A stretch of 64,000 nt of DNA from Flavobacterium sp. SLB02 (GTDB taxonomy: Bacteria; Bacteroidota; Bacteroidia; Flavobacteriales; Flavobacteriaceae), in contig NZ_CP045928.1 of NCBI RefSeq assembly GCF_009664855.1, positions 6,114,518-6,178,517 on the forward strand, read 5' to 3'. Positions 8,203 through 16,953 of the stretch are shown here, in pieces (position 1 is the stretch's first letter; every line of letters begins with the position of its first letter). The notes beneath the pieces were generated by a model that was given only the letters and a program-made list of their open reading frames with translations, did no database searches and was not told the origin of the DNA. A program made the position numbers and the translations under genes.

Positions 8203-9258
8203 TTAGCGATTGTTCAGCAACTCATGATATTTATCTGCAATAATCTTCATATTAATATCATAATTCGCATTCTCTTCTACAAATTTTCGATTTTGAATAA
8301 TAGCATCATTTCTGGATTCAGTATTCGCGAAAGACCAAATTAGTTCTTCGGCCAGCATTTCGATATTATCAATTGCTATTAATTGTCCGTTTTCACGATG
8401 TTTGATCCAGCTTTGATTTCCGGGAATATCCGAAACTACCGGATAACAATTACAAGCCATTGCCTCGAATAAAGAAGCCGAAACCCCTTCGGTAATTGGC
8501 ATACTGATGTAAATATTGGATTGCTGTAATAATTTAGGAAGTTCGGTATTTGGGATTCTTCCTGTGAAAATTACTTTGTTCTCGATTTGTAATGTTGCAG
8601 CTAAATCTTTCAAAGATTGCAAACGTGTTCCGTCGCCAACAATCGTCAACGAAAAATCGATTTCTCTTTGGTTTAAAATTGCGAATGCTTTCAAAATCGA
8701 ATCATGTCGATATTCCGGTTGTAAAGAACGTGTAACAATGGCTTCAATTTTATTTGAATTATTGATCGAAGGAGAAAAAAGTGATAAGTCAATTCCTTTT
8801 GGGATAACCAAAACTTTATTCATATCAACACCAATTGCTTTCATTGAAATTGTCATAACCGGACCCCAGGCATGAATTAAATCGGCTTTTTTGAAAGCGT
8901 GTTTCTGAATGATTTTTTTTAAGGGTAACAATACAGAACCTTCCGGCCATAAATCGGTTCGGCCTTGTTGTGCAATTGCAATAGGATGCATTCCTGAAAT
9001 CGCAGCCAGAAAGCCGTAACTGGTCGTTCTCTCGGCAATAATCATATCCGGTTTTTCTTTTCGGATTGTTTCTCGAATAGAAAGCGGAGAGAAGATATAT
9101 TCTAAAATACGTTTGAAGCGGTTGAGTTTCGAGTTGTTTGGTGTTTGAAGTTCCCAGGTGCGAATTTCAAAGTCGCCAAATTCCTTCAAGCCATTCATCC
9201 ATGTAATAGCGTCAGCGCGATAGGATTCTCCAAGAAAAAGTATTTTTCTTTTTGTCAT
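8203..9258 (-). CDS. GT4 family glycosyltransferase
   Basis: GT-B fold glycosyltransferase of family 4, 351 residues. The N-terminal domain starts MTKRKILFLGESYR. The hinge and C-terminal nucleotide-sugar domain show IPKGIDLSLFSP near 153-164, the TIVGDGTRLQSLKDLA strand near 205, IFTGRIPNTELPKLLQQSNIY near 230, and the family E-x7-E motif in EGVSASLFEAMACNCYPVVSD (about 257-277). It probably acts in surface polysaccharide or lipid glycosylation. No other glycan genes adjoin it, so the pathway cannot be assigned. Confidence 0.88.
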   Translation of the reverse strand: MTKRKILFLGESYRADAITWMNGLKEFGDFEIRTWELQTPNNSKLNRFKRILEYIFSPLSIRETIRKEKPDMIIAERTTSYGFLAAISGMHPIAIAQQGRTDLWPEGSVLLPLKKIIQKHAFKKADLIHAWGPVMTISMKAIGVDMNKVLVIPKGIDLSLFSPSINNSNKIEAIVTRSLQPEYRHDSILKAFAILNQREIDFSLTIVGDGTRLQSLKDLAATLQIENKVIFTGRIPNTELPKLLQQSNIYISMPITEGVSASLFEAMACNCYPVVSDIPGNQSWIKHRENGQLIAIDNIEMLAEELIWSFANTESRNDAIIQNRKFVEENANYDINMKIIADKYHELLNNR

Positions 9259-9275
9259 TTGAGGAGTAGTTTTTT

Positions 9276-9312
9276 GCCACGAATTTCGCGAATTTTCACT
9301 AATTAGTCGTGG
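9276..9312. repeat. Partial GCCACGAATT-family inverted repeat
   Basis: GCCACGAATTTCGCGAATT at 9276-9294 followed by a diverged right arm ending TCGTGG at 9307-9312. It stands beside a second, different palindrome at 9340-9389. Confidence 0.5.
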
Positions 9313-9339
9313 TAATTTTTTTACCTATTTGTTTTTTTT

Positions 9340-9389
9340 GCCACAGATTAAAAGATTTAAAGGATTTTTAATCTGTGTTAATCTGTGGC
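9340..9389. repeat. Inverted repeat, GCCACAGATTAA type
   Basis: GCCACAGATTAA at 9340-9351 pairs perfectly with TTAATCTGTGGC at 9378-9389; the inner part is A/T-rich with further partial pairing. Copies or fragments recur near 11118-11145, 42188-42210 and 63583-63640. Confidence 0.65.
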
Positions 9390-9398
9390 TAACTTTTT

Positions 9399-10079
9399 TT
9401 AAAATTCTTCGTCCGTTTCTAAGGCGCGATTAATGAACTCGTTTAGTGGTTTTAAAGCGATAAGTTTTTTACTCATTTTGGCAACAAAGTCTTTTTGAGT
9501 GACTCCGGAAATATCATATTTTTGAGTAGCCGTGAAACTTTTTAGTTTTAAAAATTCAATTGCCGGATGGTCTTTCTCATAACCTCTTGGCGGATTTTTA
9601 AGCGAATTGGTTTCATTTACATCCAAATTTCCAAACTCTTTCTTGAAGTTTTTATCGGCAAGAATAGCTTCTAAATCATCATGAAAAAAAGCAATTTCTT
9701 TACGGACTTTCTTTAGCTGATCAGGTTCTGGCGAATAAAATCCTCCAGCAATAAAACTGGCTCCTTTTTCGATATGAACATAATATCCGGAACGATTTTG
9801 TCCTTTTGCTCCTGATGAAAGCCAAACACCAAGATGCGCTTTATAAGGTGATTTGTCTTTAGAAAATCGAATATCGCGATTGATTCTGAAAGTGCAATTT
9901 TTAACTTCCAGTAATTCTAATGACGGATCAAGAGGTTTCATTACGTCAAGAAAATCACTCACTAACTGGTGATAATCTTTTTTGAAAATCTCGTATCGTT
10001 TTTTATTGTCCTGAAACCACTCTCTATTGTTGTTCTTTTTTAAATCGTCTAAAAATTGCAATGATTCTTTCGTTAGCAT
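9399..10079 (-). CDS. DUF2461 family protein (TIGR02453)
   Basis: Conserved protein of unknown biochemical role, 226 residues, matching the DUF2461 family. Recognisable segments are NNREWFQDNKKRYE at 17-30, CTFRINRDIRFSKDKSPYK near 62-80, HLGVWLSSGAKGQNRSGYYV with the following HIEKG, and PPRGYEKDHPAIEFLKLKSF near 163-182. No signal peptide or membrane segment is seen. It ends before a palindromic repeat and starts ten bases after the upstream rhodanese-thioredoxin gene, so the two are probably one transcript. Confidence 0.88.
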   Translation of the reverse strand: MLTKESLQFLDDLKKNNNREWFQDNKKRYEIFKKDYHQLVSDFLDVMKPLDPSLELLEVKNCTFRINRDIRFSKDKSPYKAHLGVWLSSGAKGQNRSGYYVHIEKGASFIAGGFYSPEPDQLKKVRKEIAFFHDDLEAILADKNFKKEFGNLDVNETNSLKNPPRGYEKDHPAIEFLKLKSFTATQKYDISGVTQKDFVAKMSKKLIALKPLNEFINRALETDEEF

Positions 10080-10089
10080 ATTCTTTGTT

Positions 10090-10788
10090 TTATTGCAGTT
10101 GTTTTTTTAAGTCTTTTTCACTGATAAAGCCTGTAGTTTTCCATTGTACGGCTTTGTTTTCATATAATACAATTGTTGGTAATTGGTCAATTTTTAATTG
10201 AGTTGCCAACGTTTTGTTTTTATCAACATCAATTCTAATAATCTTTACTTTATCTGCCATATCTTTTTGCATTGTTAAAAGAAACGGTTCCATTTGCTTG
10301 CATGGTCCGCACCATACCGCATAAAAATCAACCAGAACTTTTTTGTCAGAATTTAATAAATCATTAAATTCATTCATAGACATTCCGGCATCTACCTCTG
10401 CAGGAATTCCAAATCCTTCTTCGTTCCAGTTCAGGAAACCGCCATCTAATTCGTAAACAGTATCAAAACCTAATTCTTTTAGTTTTGTGGCTGCTTTTTT
10501 GCTTCTTCCTCCGCTTAGGCAATATACAAAAACAGGTTTCGATTTGTCGTAAGATGCTGCTTTTGCTTCAAAATCGTCACCATTCCAGTTTACATTTTTG
10601 GCATTATCGATATGTTCCGATTCGAATTCGTCAGGAGTTCGAACGTCTAAAATTTGTGGATGATCTGTTGTTTTAATTTTTTCTGCAAATTCTTTTGGAT
10701 GCAGTGATTCAAAGGAGCTAGATTTTTTATCGTTGCAGGAAATAAGTACAATTGAAACTATTAGCAATAAAATTTTGGGGAATTTCAT
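10090..10788 (-). CDS. Rhodanese-thioredoxin fusion lipoprotein
   Basis: Exported two-domain protein of 232 residues. The signal peptide ends in a lipobox (LISC, Cys18), so it is probably anchored to a membrane on the periplasmic side. A rhodanese domain (about 28-128) has the active-site loop CLSGGRS with Cys90. A thioredoxin domain (about 133-232) has WCGPC at 159-163. The rhodanese cysteine could carry a persulfide and the thioredoxin pair could reduce it or a partner disulfide; this coupling is inference from the fusion. The fusion occurs in Bacteroidota. It is upstream of, and probably co-transcribed with, the DUF2461 gene. Confidence 0.87.
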   Translation of the reverse strand: MKFPKILLLIVSIVLISCNDKKSSSFESLHPKEFAEKIKTTDHPQILDVRTPDEFESEHIDNAKNVNWNGDDFEAKAASYDKSKPVFVYCLSGGRSKKAATKLKELGFDTVYELDGGFLNWNEEGFGIPAEVDAGMSMNEFNDLLNSDKKVLVDFYAVWCGPCKQMEPFLLTMQKDMADKVKIIRIDVDKNKTLATQLKIDQLPTIVLYENKAVQWKTTGFISEKDLKKQLQ

Positions 10789-11156
10789 GGAATTAAATTT
10801 TAAATATGGTATCGCTAAAGTAATGATTTTTCAATTTTGAATTCTTAATAGAAAGTGAAATAAAAAAAGTTTGCCACGAATTTCATGAATAGTTTTTAAA
10901 AATATTGTTAGGAAAACTAATGCCTAGTCTCTAAAGAAGTGGAAAAACTCTTCTGGCGCGGTTAGCCACAAAAGATTACTTCACTTAATTTCTATTTTAT
11001 TTCGTAGTTCAGTGAACTTCGTTTGAAACGGATAGCGAGATTCTCTCCTGAAAAAAAAGATTTGGTTTTATCATAGAAATAGGGGATGACAATATTGTGG
11101 TTACTTTGTCAAAGATTTGAAATCCATTTAATCTTTTTAATCTGTGGCAAAAAAAA
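10789..11156. other. Intergenic region with repeat fragments, no gene seen
   Basis: This 368-base gap between recF and the rhodanese-thioredoxin gene has stops in all frames. It is flanked by fragments of two palindromic families: GCCACGAATTTCATGAA near 10873 and TTAATCTGTGGCAAAAAAA near 11133. The central part has no recognisable feature. Confidence 0.5.
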
Positions 11157-12236
11157 TCACAAATTAAATATCTTATAACTCTGATGTGTCGATTTTACGA
11201 TAGTTTCGGTACGTTCCGGATGTGTGTCTGAAATAAAAAGCTGACCAAAAGTCTCGCTGTTGACCATTTCGATGATTTTACCCACTCTGATTTCGTCAAG
11301 CTTGTCGAAAATATCATCAAAAAGCAATAGCGGTTTTACACCACTTTGTTTTTTTAGAAATTCAAACTGAGCTAATTTCAAAGCAATCAAAAATGATTTT
11401 TGCTGCCCTTGTGATCCGAATTTCTTTATAGGATGAGAATCGATCTCAAAAGATAAATCATCTTTATGAATTCCTACGCTTGTATATTGCAGCGCACGAT
11501 CTTTATTGATGTTCTCTTTTAAAAGAGTCAACAGGTCTTTTTCATACAAATGACTTTCATAAACCAATTGCACTGTTTCTTCAGATCCGGTTATGGCCTG
11601 ATGGTGTATATTAAATATAGGTATAAATTGTTCCAGGAAATCTTTTCTTTTTTCAAAAATCGATTGCCCAAAACTATTCAGTTGGTCATTATATATAGAT
11701 AAGGTATCATTGTCAAAAGTACGGTTCAATGCAAAATACTTCAATAAAGCATTTCGCTGTACAATTACTTTTTGATATTGAATGAGCTGATGCAGATAAG
11801 TGGAGTCTAATTGCGAGATGACGCTATCCATAAACTTACGACGCGTTTCGCTTCCTTCAACAATTAAATCACGATCAGCCGGAGATATAATTACCAACGG
11901 AATAAATCCAATATGATCTGAGAATTTATCGTAAGGTTTTCCGTTACGTTTTAAAATTTTCTTTTGCCCTTTTTTTAAACTGCAAACAATTTGTTCTGTT
12001 CTGTCATTCTTTTCCAGTTCGGCATCAATAACAAAAAACTCTTCTCCGTGCTTGATGTTTTGCACGGCCAGCGGATTAAAGTAACTTTTTCCGTAAGCCA
12101 GATGGTAAATAGCATCCAGTACATTCGTTTTTCCAATTCCGTTTTTGCCCACAAAACAATTGATCTTGCGGTCAAAATCAAAACTGACTTCGGAGAAATT
12201 TTTATAATTGAATAAAGAAATTTTGTTTAAATACAT
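11157..12236 (-). CDS. recF: DNA replication and repair protein RecF
   Basis: SMC-like ATPase that loads RecA at single-strand gaps with RecO and RecR. The start is placed at the ATG at 12236 (MYLNKISLFNYKNFSEV); an in-frame ATG 13 codons earlier gives a non-homologous tail. Walker A is GKNGIGKTN at residues 30-38, the signature region follows GSQGQQKSFLIALKLAQ, and Walker B is PLLLFDDIFDKLD near 303-315. The length of 359 residues is normal. In Flavobacteriaceae recF commonly lies divergent to the TPR gene seen here at 12652. No dnaA or dnaN is nearby. Confidence 0.95.
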   Translation of the reverse strand: MYLNKISLFNYKNFSEVSFDFDRKINCFVGKNGIGKTNVLDAIYHLAYGKSYFNPLAVQNIKHGEEFFVIDAELEKNDRTEQIVCSLKKGQKKILKRNGKPYDKFSDHIGFIPLVIISPADRDLIVEGSETRRKFMDSVISQLDSTYLHQLIQYQKVIVQRNALLKYFALNRTFDNDTLSIYNDQLNSFGQSIFEKRKDFLEQFIPIFNIHHQAITGSEETVQLVYESHLYEKDLLTLLKENINKDRALQYTSVGIHKDDLSFEIDSHPIKKFGSQGQQKSFLIALKLAQFEFLKKQSGVKPLLLFDDIFDKLDEIRVGKIIEMVNSETFGQLFISDTHPERTETIVKSTHQSYKIFNL

Positions 12237-12651
12237 TTTTTTTGAAACTGTAATAATAAAAGTTGGCTTGTCCAATTTATGACTTTCTCCTGCAGATTAG
12301 GTTTTTTCTACAGCTCCGGATAATTATCGGGATAAAAGATTAAAAAGGATTTTGTTCCGCAAATTTAATTCAATTAATGCTTAATCTGTTAGAATCTGTG
12401 AAATCTGTCGCTAAAAATTACTTTTAATAGAATTAGAGACTTTCTATTAATTAGAAAATAGTCAGATGCAAATGGGTAAAAAGATCCAAATAGTTAGGTA
12501 TTTAGCGGATTTTGGGATGAATTATTTCGAGATTAAAGTGAAAGAATTAGCTGTTTAGTGAATTATTTTTTTTAAATAGATATAAATTTGCTTTTTTTTA
12601 CGTTAGTTTCAATAAAAATTTTATTTTTGCCGTTCACTAAATTAATTTTAA
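12237..12651. other. Divergent intergenic region between recF and the TPR gene
   Basis: The 415 bases hold no gene. Near 12314-12332 is CCGGATAATTATCGGGA, a near-perfect palindrome related to the CCCGATAGCTATCGGG palindrome at 31919. An AATCTGT-rich repeat fragment lies at about 12345-12412, and the promoter of the TPR gene is at the right end. Confidence 0.5.
12622..12629 (+). promoter_or_regulatory. Predicted -7 box for the TPR-ribH operon
   Basis: TATTTTTG matches TAnnTTTG and lies 22 bases before the ATG. No TTG is found at the ideal -33 distance. A second match, TAAATTTG, sits at 12583-12590. Confidence 0.5.
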
Positions 12652-13437
12652 ATGGCTACTTACAATAAAAGAGGATATAAAGCACCAAAGGAAAAGGAAG
12701 TTAAAGAGGAGGTTGTGAATGAAGAACAACAAGTAATTCTTGATGGAAAAAACAGTACTACTGCTGACGTTTTTTCTAAACTAGATGAAACTGCTTCAAG
12801 AACTGAGGATTGGGTTGCTAAAAATCAAAAAATCATTATTGGTTTAGTTGCCGGTATTGCTGTGGCTACTATTGGATATTTGGCTTACCAAAAATTCATC
12901 GAAGCTCCTAAACAAGACGAAGCTGCAAGCGAAATGTTTGTTGCTCAGCAAAATTTTGATAAAGCGACAAATGGTGTAGCAAGTGATTCATTATACAAAT
13001 TAGCTTTGAATGGTTCTGAAGGTAAATTTGGATTCGTGAAAATTGCTGAAGAATATTCTGGAACTGATGCTGGAAATTTAGCAAACTATTATGCTGGTAT
13101 GGCATATTTGAATACAGGTAAATTTGATGAGGCTATTAAATATTTAGGTAACTTTAAATCTAAAGAAGCTATCGTGAATGCTTTGGCAATTGGTGGAATT
13201 GGAGATGCTTATTCTCAAAAAAACCAACAAAAAGAAGCTTTAGACTATTATGTAAAAGCAGCTGAATCTAACAAAAACGATTTTACAACACCTCGTTTCT
13301 TATTAAAAGCTGGTAAAACTGCTTTGGCTTTAGGTCAAAAAGAGGATGCTTTGAAATATTTAACAGATATTAAAGAAAATTACGATGCAACTCCGGAAGC
13401 AGCTTCTGTTGATGTATTGATTGGATTAGCGCAATAA
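12652..13437 (+). CDS. Membrane-anchored tetratricopeptide-repeat protein (YfgM-like)
   Basis: Protein of 261 residues with a charged N-terminal cytosolic part of about 60 residues, one transmembrane helix (about 64-84, KIIIGLVAGIAVATIGYLAY) and a periplasmic region of TPR-type helices (about 95-255). The repeats include AGNLANYYAGMAYLNTGKFDEAI and IGDAYSQKNQQKEALDYYVKA. The architecture is like YfgM, which works with the periplasmic chaperone network near SecYEG, but this role is inferred. The gene is 67 bases upstream of ribH on the same strand, an arrangement often conserved in Flavobacteriaceae. Confidence 0.8.
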   Translation: MATYNKRGYKAPKEKEVKEEVVNEEQQVILDGKNSTTADVFSKLDETASRTEDWVAKNQKIIIGLVAGIAVATIGYLAYQKFIEAPKQDEAASEMFVAQQNFDKATNGVASDSLYKLALNGSEGKFGFVKIAEEYSGTDAGNLANYYAGMAYLNTGKFDEAIKYLGNFKSKEAIVNALAIGGIGDAYSQKNQQKEALDYYVKAAESNKNDFTTPRFLLKAGKTALALGQKEDALKYLTDIKENYDATPEAASVDVLIGLAQ

Positions 13438-13504
13438 TAATTTTAGATTTAAGATTTAAGATTGTAGATTTGTAGTTGAGAATTTAAAAATTTAAAATAT
13501 ACAG

Positions 13505-14077
13505 ATGGCTACCGAAAATAAAAATTTATCAGAATACGATAAAAACACGATCCCAAATGCGAAAGATTTTCGATTTGGGATTGTTGTTTCTGAGTGGAAT
13601 GAAACTATAACTGAAGGACTTTATAATGGTGCTTTTGAAGCATTAATTGATAATGAAGTTCCGGCTCAACAAATTATCCGCTGGAATGTTCCGGGGAGTT
13701 TTGAGTTGATTTATGGCGCAAAAAAAATGTTGCAGACACAAAATGTAGATGCAGTAATTGTAATTGGATGCGTAATCCAGGGACAAACCAAACATTTTGA
13801 TTTTGTATGCGAAGGTGTAACACAAGGAATTAAAGATTTGAATGTTCAAACTGATATTCCGGTTATTTTTTGCGTTTTGACAGACAACAATATACAGCAG
13901 TCGATTGATAGAAGTGGAGGAATTCACGGAAACAAAGGTACTGAAGCTGCGATTGCTGCGATCAAAATGGCTTATATTCGCCAACAAGCTTCGATGTCAC
14001 ATCCGTTTAATCAACCATTGTTGTCTTCAGGAGCAATTCAGATAGAAGAAACGCCGATAAAAATCGAGAAAGAATAG
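13505..14077 (+). CDS. ribH: 6,7-dimethyl-8-ribityllumazine synthase
   Basis: Lumazine synthase condenses 5-amino-6-ribitylamino-uracil with dihydroxybutanone phosphate in riboflavin synthesis and forms capsid-like oligomers. Diagnostic segments are GIVVSEWNETITEGLYNGA (about 25-43), NVPGSFELIYGAKKM (61-75), IGCVIQGQTKHFDFVCEG with the catalytic His97, and CVLTDNNIQQSIDRSGG. The C-terminus runs about 30 residues past the usual end of the domain, so 190 residues is somewhat long. No FMN riboswitch is evident upstream. A strong terminator follows. Confidence 0.94.
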   Translation: MATENKNLSEYDKNTIPNAKDFRFGIVVSEWNETITEGLYNGAFEALIDNEVPAQQIIRWNVPGSFELIYGAKKMLQTQNVDAVIVIGCVIQGQTKHFDFVCEGVTQGIKDLNVQTDIPVIFCVLTDNNIQQSIDRSGGIHGNKGTEAAIAAIKMAYIRQQASMSHPFNQPLLSSGAIQIEETPIKIEKE

Positions 14078-14100
14078 CAATATTTTTCTTCTAAAATATT

Positions 14101-14137
14101 AAAAACCTGTACTGTGTAAAATAGTGCAGGTTTTTTG
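14101..14137 (+). terminator. Rho-independent terminator after ribH
   Basis: ACCTGTACT and AGTGCAGGT (one G-U pair) form a stem around a nine-base loop, followed by TTTTTTG and another T-run. It separates ribH from mutL. Confidence 0.85.
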
Positions 14138-14182
14138 TTTTTTTTATGACAGCACTTATTCTAAAAGCCAAGAGAAATTCAT

Positions 14183-14190
14183 TAAATTTG
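14183..14190 (+). promoter_or_regulatory. Predicted -7 box for the mutL operon
   Basis: TAAATTTG matches TAnnTTTG, 51 bases before the mutL start and downstream of the ribH terminator. No clear -33 TTG is present. Confidence 0.45.
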
Positions 14191-14241
14191 TGGTTCTTGG
14201 TTCGAAAACTTTAACCTTAACTTTTTAATTATTTTTTCTTA

Positions 14242-16164
14242 ATGTCGAGTATCATTCAATTACTTCCTGATCACGTTGCTAACCAAATTGCCGCTGGAGA
14301 AGTGGTTCAAAGACCTGCTTCAGTCGTAAAAGAGCTGTTAGAAAATGCTGTTGATGCTAAGGCAACTGACATTAAATTGATTATTAAAGATGCCGGAAAA
14401 TCATTAGTTCAGGTTATCGATAATGGTTCAGGAATGAGTGTGACCGATGCGCGTTTGTGTTTTGAGCGTCACGCCACTTCTAAAATCCGCCAGGCCGAGG
14501 ATTTATTTTCTTTATGTACAAAAGGTTTTCGTGGTGAAGCATTGGCTTCTATTGCCGCAATTGCGCACATGGAAATGAAAACCAAACAAGATCAGGACGA
14601 ACTGGGAACTCATATCGTAATCGAAGGAAGTAAATTTGTTTCGCAGGAAGTCGCCGTTTTACCAAAAGGAACTTCATTTGCTGTTAAAAATTTATTTTTT
14701 AATATTCCTGCCCGGCGCAATTTCTTAAAATCTGATATAGTTGAATTCCGTCATGTTATGGATGAATTTCAGCGTGTAGCTTTGGCACATCCTAATATCC
14801 ATTTTACGTTTTATCATAACGGAAGCGAAATGTATAATTTGCCTGCTGCAGGTTATCGTCAGCGTATTGTGGGGATTATGTCCGGCAAAACCAATGAAAA
14901 ATTGGTTCCTGTTAATGAAGATACAGAAATAATAAATGTTCAGGGATTTGTTTGCAAACCTGAATTTGCCAAGAAAAGCAGGGGAGAACAGTTCTTTTTT
15001 GTAAACGATCGTTTCATAAAAAGTGGTTATTTGCATCATGCAGTAATGGCGGCTTATGACGGACTTTTGAAAGATGGTTCTCAACCAAGTTATTTCTTGT
15101 TTTTGCAGGTTCCGCCAAACACGATCGATATCAATATTCATCCTACTAAAACAGAAATTAAGTTTGACGATGAACAAGCTTTGTATGCTATTTTAAGAGC
15201 TTCGATCAAACATAGTTTGGGGCAATTTAATGTTGCACCTGTTCTTGATTTTGATCGCGATGCCAATTTAGATACACCATATCACTATAAAGATTTAGAG
15301 GCAGAAACGCCAACAATTCAGGTTGACGGAACTTTTAATCCGTTTACAGATGATAAAACCAACCAGCATTATGCTAAAACAAGTTCCGGATCGGGTTCAG
15401 GTTCAGGCTCTGGTTTTAGTTCGGGATCTGGTTCGGGTTCAAATTCATATTCAGGATATAATAAAAGAGTAGAGCCAACGGCAACGTGGGAAAGTTTATA
15501 TGTAGGTTTAGAAACCGATACAATAGAAAGTTCGCCTTTTACATTCGAAAATGAAGAAGTAACTTCATCGTTGTTTAATGATAATGAAATTGAGCAGGCA
15601 AGTCAGGGAACTTATCAAATTCATAAAAAATATATTGTTTCGCCTATAAAATCCGGAATGGTCATTGTTGATCAGCAACGAGCGCATCAGCGTATTTTGT
15701 ACGAACAATTTCTGCTTAATATGACCGTTAATCAGGCTTCGAGCCAACAATTGCTGTTTCCGTTGAATTTATTTTATTCTTCTGATGAAATGACATTAAT
15801 CGAAGAATTAAAACCTTCTTTAGAAACAACCGGTTTTGTGTTTGAAGAAGCGCAGACGGATCATATTGTCATTTCAGGAATTCCGGTAAATATTACCGAA
15901 AGTGAAGTTTCCCTTGTAATAGAACAATTGTTGAGCGATTTACAAGACGGAATCCCGGCCAGCAGTTATAGCCAGAACGATACAATTGCCAAATCGATGG
16001 CCAAAAGTTTAGCGGTTAAAACGGGGTCTTATTTAACCGAAAAAGAACAAGATAATTTGGTAAACGGTTTGTTTGCCTGTAAAGATCCAAATATTTCACC
16101 TTTTCAAAAACCTACTTTCATCACCATGCGTGTGGAAGATATAGATAAAAAGTTTGCCTTATGA
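14242..16164 (+). CDS. mutL: DNA mismatch repair protein MutL
   Basis: GHKL-type ATPase that links MutS mismatch recognition to downstream repair, 640 residues. N-terminal ATPase motifs are clear: ELLENAVDAKATDI, DNGSGM and GFRGEALASI. A Ser/Gly-rich linker (about 380-407) joins the C-terminal dimerisation domain. Unlike endonuclease-type MutL, the metal motif DQHAxxE reads DQQRAHQ (Asp477 on), the usual C-terminal CPHGRP is replaced by SPFQKP (from Ser619), and the ACR region reads ACKDP. It therefore resembles the non-nicking MutL type. The stop overlaps the start of the following rhomboid gene by four bases. Confidence 0.95.
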   Translation: MSSIIQLLPDHVANQIAAGEVVQRPASVVKELLENAVDAKATDIKLIIKDAGKSLVQVIDNGSGMSVTDARLCFERHATSKIRQAEDLFSLCTKGFRGEALASIAAIAHMEMKTKQDQDELGTHIVIEGSKFVSQEVAVLPKGTSFAVKNLFFNIPARRNFLKSDIVEFRHVMDEFQRVALAHPNIHFTFYHNGSEMYNLPAAGYRQRIVGIMSGKTNEKLVPVNEDTEIINVQGFVCKPEFAKKSRGEQFFFVNDRFIKSGYLHHAVMAAYDGLLKDGSQPSYFLFLQVPPNTIDINIHPTKTEIKFDDEQALYAILRASIKHSLGQFNVAPVLDFDRDANLDTPYHYKDLEAETPTIQVDGTFNPFTDDKTNQHYAKTSSGSGSGSGSGFSSGSGSGSNSYSGYNKRVEPTATWESLYVGLETDTIESSPFTFENEEVTSSLFNDNEIEQASQGTYQIHKKYIVSPIKSGMVIVDQQRAHQRILYEQFLLNMTVNQASSQQLLFPLNLFYSSDEMTLIEELKPSLETTGFVFEEAQTDHIVISGIPVNITESEVSLVIEQLLSDLQDGIPASSYSQNDTIAKSMAKSLAVKTGSYLTEKEQDNLVNGLFACKDPNISPFQKPTFITMRVEDIDKKFAL

Positions 16165-16910
16165 TGAATATGACTCCCGTTGTAAAACAATTATTGATAA
16201 TTAATATTATTTTTTTTATTGGTTCTCAATTAGTGCCGGTTTCTTATGAATATTTTGCTATGTTTTTTCCTGAAAATCCAAATTTCAGAGCATGGCAGCC
16301 CATAACACACATGTTTATGCATGGCGGTATTATGCATATTGCTTTCAATATGATTGCAATGGTTTCATTTGGTTCAGCTTTAGAACATTTTTGGGGAGGT
16401 AAGAAATTTTTATTTTTCTACATTTCATGTGGTTTAGGTGCTGCGTTACTACATACAGCAGTAAATTATTATTCTTTTCAGGATACTATGAATGTTTTAA
16501 TGGCTAATGGATATCAAAAAGCGGATGTCATGAAGCTTTTGAGCGAAGGTAAAATAGATACAAGATGGCAGGATTTAGTTTCTGTTTCTCAATTCTCAAG
16601 TTTTACAGATTCTTATATTGGTACAGTTGTGGGGGCTTCAGGAGCTATTTACGGTTTGCTTACAGCTTTCGCTTTTATGTTTCCTAATGCTGAGTTAGCG
16701 CTTATGTTTATTCCTGTTCCTATTAAGGCTAAGTATTTTGTTCCTGGAATTTTAGCTGTTGATTTGTTTTTAGGATTTAGAGGAAGCTCTTTATTTGGAA
16801 GCGGAGGAACTGGAATCGCACATTTTGCACACGTTGGTGGAGCTTTGACTGGATTTTTGATTATGTGGTACTGGAAAAAAAATCAGTTTAATGGTAATCG
16901 TTGGAATTAA
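16161..16910 (+). CDS. Rhomboid-family intramembrane serine protease
   Basis: Polytopic membrane protease, 249 residues, cleaving transmembrane substrates. The core motifs are intact: HMFMHGGIMHIAFNMIA near residue 50-66, GASGAIYG with catalytic Ser160, and AHVGGALTG with catalytic His224. A loop of about 50 residues between membrane segments 2-3 and the active-site helix (about 100-150) is typical of Bacteroidota members. Its ATG overlaps the mutL stop by four bases, indicating translational coupling, and a second rhomboid gene follows 43 bases downstream. Confidence 0.92.
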   Translation: MMNMTPVVKQLLIINIIFFIGSQLVPVSYEYFAMFFPENPNFRAWQPITHMFMHGGIMHIAFNMIAMVSFGSALEHFWGGKKFLFFYISCGLGAALLHTAVNYYSFQDTMNVLMANGYQKADVMKLLSEGKIDTRWQDLVSVSQFSSFTDSYIGTVVGASGAIYGLLTAFAFMFPNAELALMFIPVPIKAKYFVPGILAVDLFLGFRGSSLFGSGGTGIAHFAHVGGALTGFLIMWYWKKNQFNGNRWN

Positions 16911-16953
16911 TTTTTAACTTTAATATCGCAAATAAAAACTAAAGAAAGCTTTT

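Noticed and set aside
13438..13504. Possible FMN riboswitch before ribH
   Set aside because: The 67-base gap is only AGATTTAAGATT-type repeats and is too short for the RFN element.
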